Source: OFTM382 sp964448185
GTDB lineage: Bacteria > Planctomycetota > Phycisphaerae > Phycisphaerales > UBA1924
Length of the DNA stretch: 35,473 nucleotides
Assembly: GCA_964448185.1 (NCBI GenBank)
Contig: CAYUVO010000021.1
Coordinates: 1-35,473 of the forward strand
Reading direction: 5' to 3'
The notes under the pieces were generated by a model. It ran no database searches. It saw only the letters and a list, made by a program, of their open reading frames with translations, and was not told where the DNA came from. Positions 35,218-35,473 of this stretch are shown here, piece by piece. Each line of letters starts with the position of its first letter. Positions within the stretch are counted from its first letter, which is position 1. The translations under genes were made by a program, and so were the position numbers.

Positions 35218-35473
35218 GTGAGTTCATCTGCTGAAAAATCCGAGGCTGTGCCATCGACGGATCAAGCCGCCGCGGAGGCTTCGGACACCCGATTCTCATC
35301 AGAGCCCAATCCCGAGGCGATGATCTCGCTGCGGAGTGTTCGCAAAGCATTTGACGGCAAAGTCGTCCTCGACGACATCAACCTCGACGTGATGCCCGGC
35401 GAGACCATGGTCATCATGGGCGGCTCGGGCTCGGGCAAGAGCACCACGCTTCGGCTCATGATCGGATCGTTCC
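35218..35473 (+). CDS. ABC transporter ATPase, MlaF-like, 3'-partial
   Basis: The first 85 residues only; the gene runs off the right edge. After a polar, Ser/Glu-rich extension of about 35 residues, the ATPase domain begins MISLRSVRKAFDGKVVLDDINLDVMPGETMVIMGGSGSGKSTTLRLMIGSF. Walker A is GGSGSGKST, with Gly-Gly rather than the usual Gly-Pro/Arg, which is typical of MlaF/Ttg2A ATPases of the MCE lipid-transport systems. MlaE- and MlaD-like genes would be expected to the right. GTG 35218 is used because TATAGT ends 8 nt upstream and a later Met would trim only the extension. Confidence 0.85.
   Translation, partial: MSSSAEKSEAVPSTDQAAAEASDTRFSSEPNPEAMISLRSVRKAFDGKVVLDDINLDVMPGETMVIMGGSGSGKSTTLRLMIGSF

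Overview
The window comes from a GC-rich bacterium that is most likely a planctomycete, probably of the Phycisphaerae. The best marker is the giant secreted protein at 18282-23603, which carries the planctomycete LEPR-x-LL sorting signature (LEPRVLLS) near its N-terminus, followed by a right-handed beta-helix and FG-GAP repeats. Codon use strongly favours G/C-ending codons. No tRNA, rRNA, CRISPR array, insertion sequence or phage gene was recognised.

About half of the window (1-18022) is a Tad (tight adherence, Flp pilus-type) secretion locus in three transcription units. A secretin gene (minus strand) runs off the left edge into an artificial-looking C-run. Divergent from it, a plus-strand unit encodes a CpaF-like ATPase, a short Flp-like pilin, an Flp pilin, then (behind a terminator and a new promoter) an A24 prepilin peptidase, a TadE-like, a TadG-like and a TadE/F-like protein. 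A second minus-strand unit starting at 18022 reads cpaB, an FHA-CpaF fusion ATPase, tadB, tadC, a membrane FHA protein and a membrane Ser/Thr-kinase-like protein with PEGA-like and BON-like extracytoplasmic parts. A kinase-like protein and two FHA proteins in one Tad operon suggest a Tad machine assembled or gated by phosphothreonine signalling, comparable in logic to PpkA/Fha control of type VI secretion. The kinase departs from consensus at two catalytic positions, so it may be a pseudokinase. The giant LEPR-x-LL protein is divergent from this operon and could be a surface protein acting with it, but that is inference from position only.

Between these units lie a small membrane protein with a clear leaderless promoter, a GlcG/HbpS-like gene and a 118-bp imperfect palindrome built from two smaller hairpins.

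The right half holds a hybrid histidine kinase, a glycyl-tRNA synthetase with an insertion of atypical codon use, and a three-gene cluster: an active-looking ketosynthase, a GxxExxY protein with a degraded nuclease motif, and a second ketosynthase lacking all three catalytic residues (a chain-length-factor-like partner). These are followed by a membrane protein, rnpA-yidD-tetR, a cysteine desulfurase, a DUF4190-like membrane protein and the start of a MlaF-like ABC ATPase. Several genes here lack a Shine-Dalgarno site and have a TAnnnT hexamer ending 6-8 nt before the start codon, which points to leaderless transcripts.
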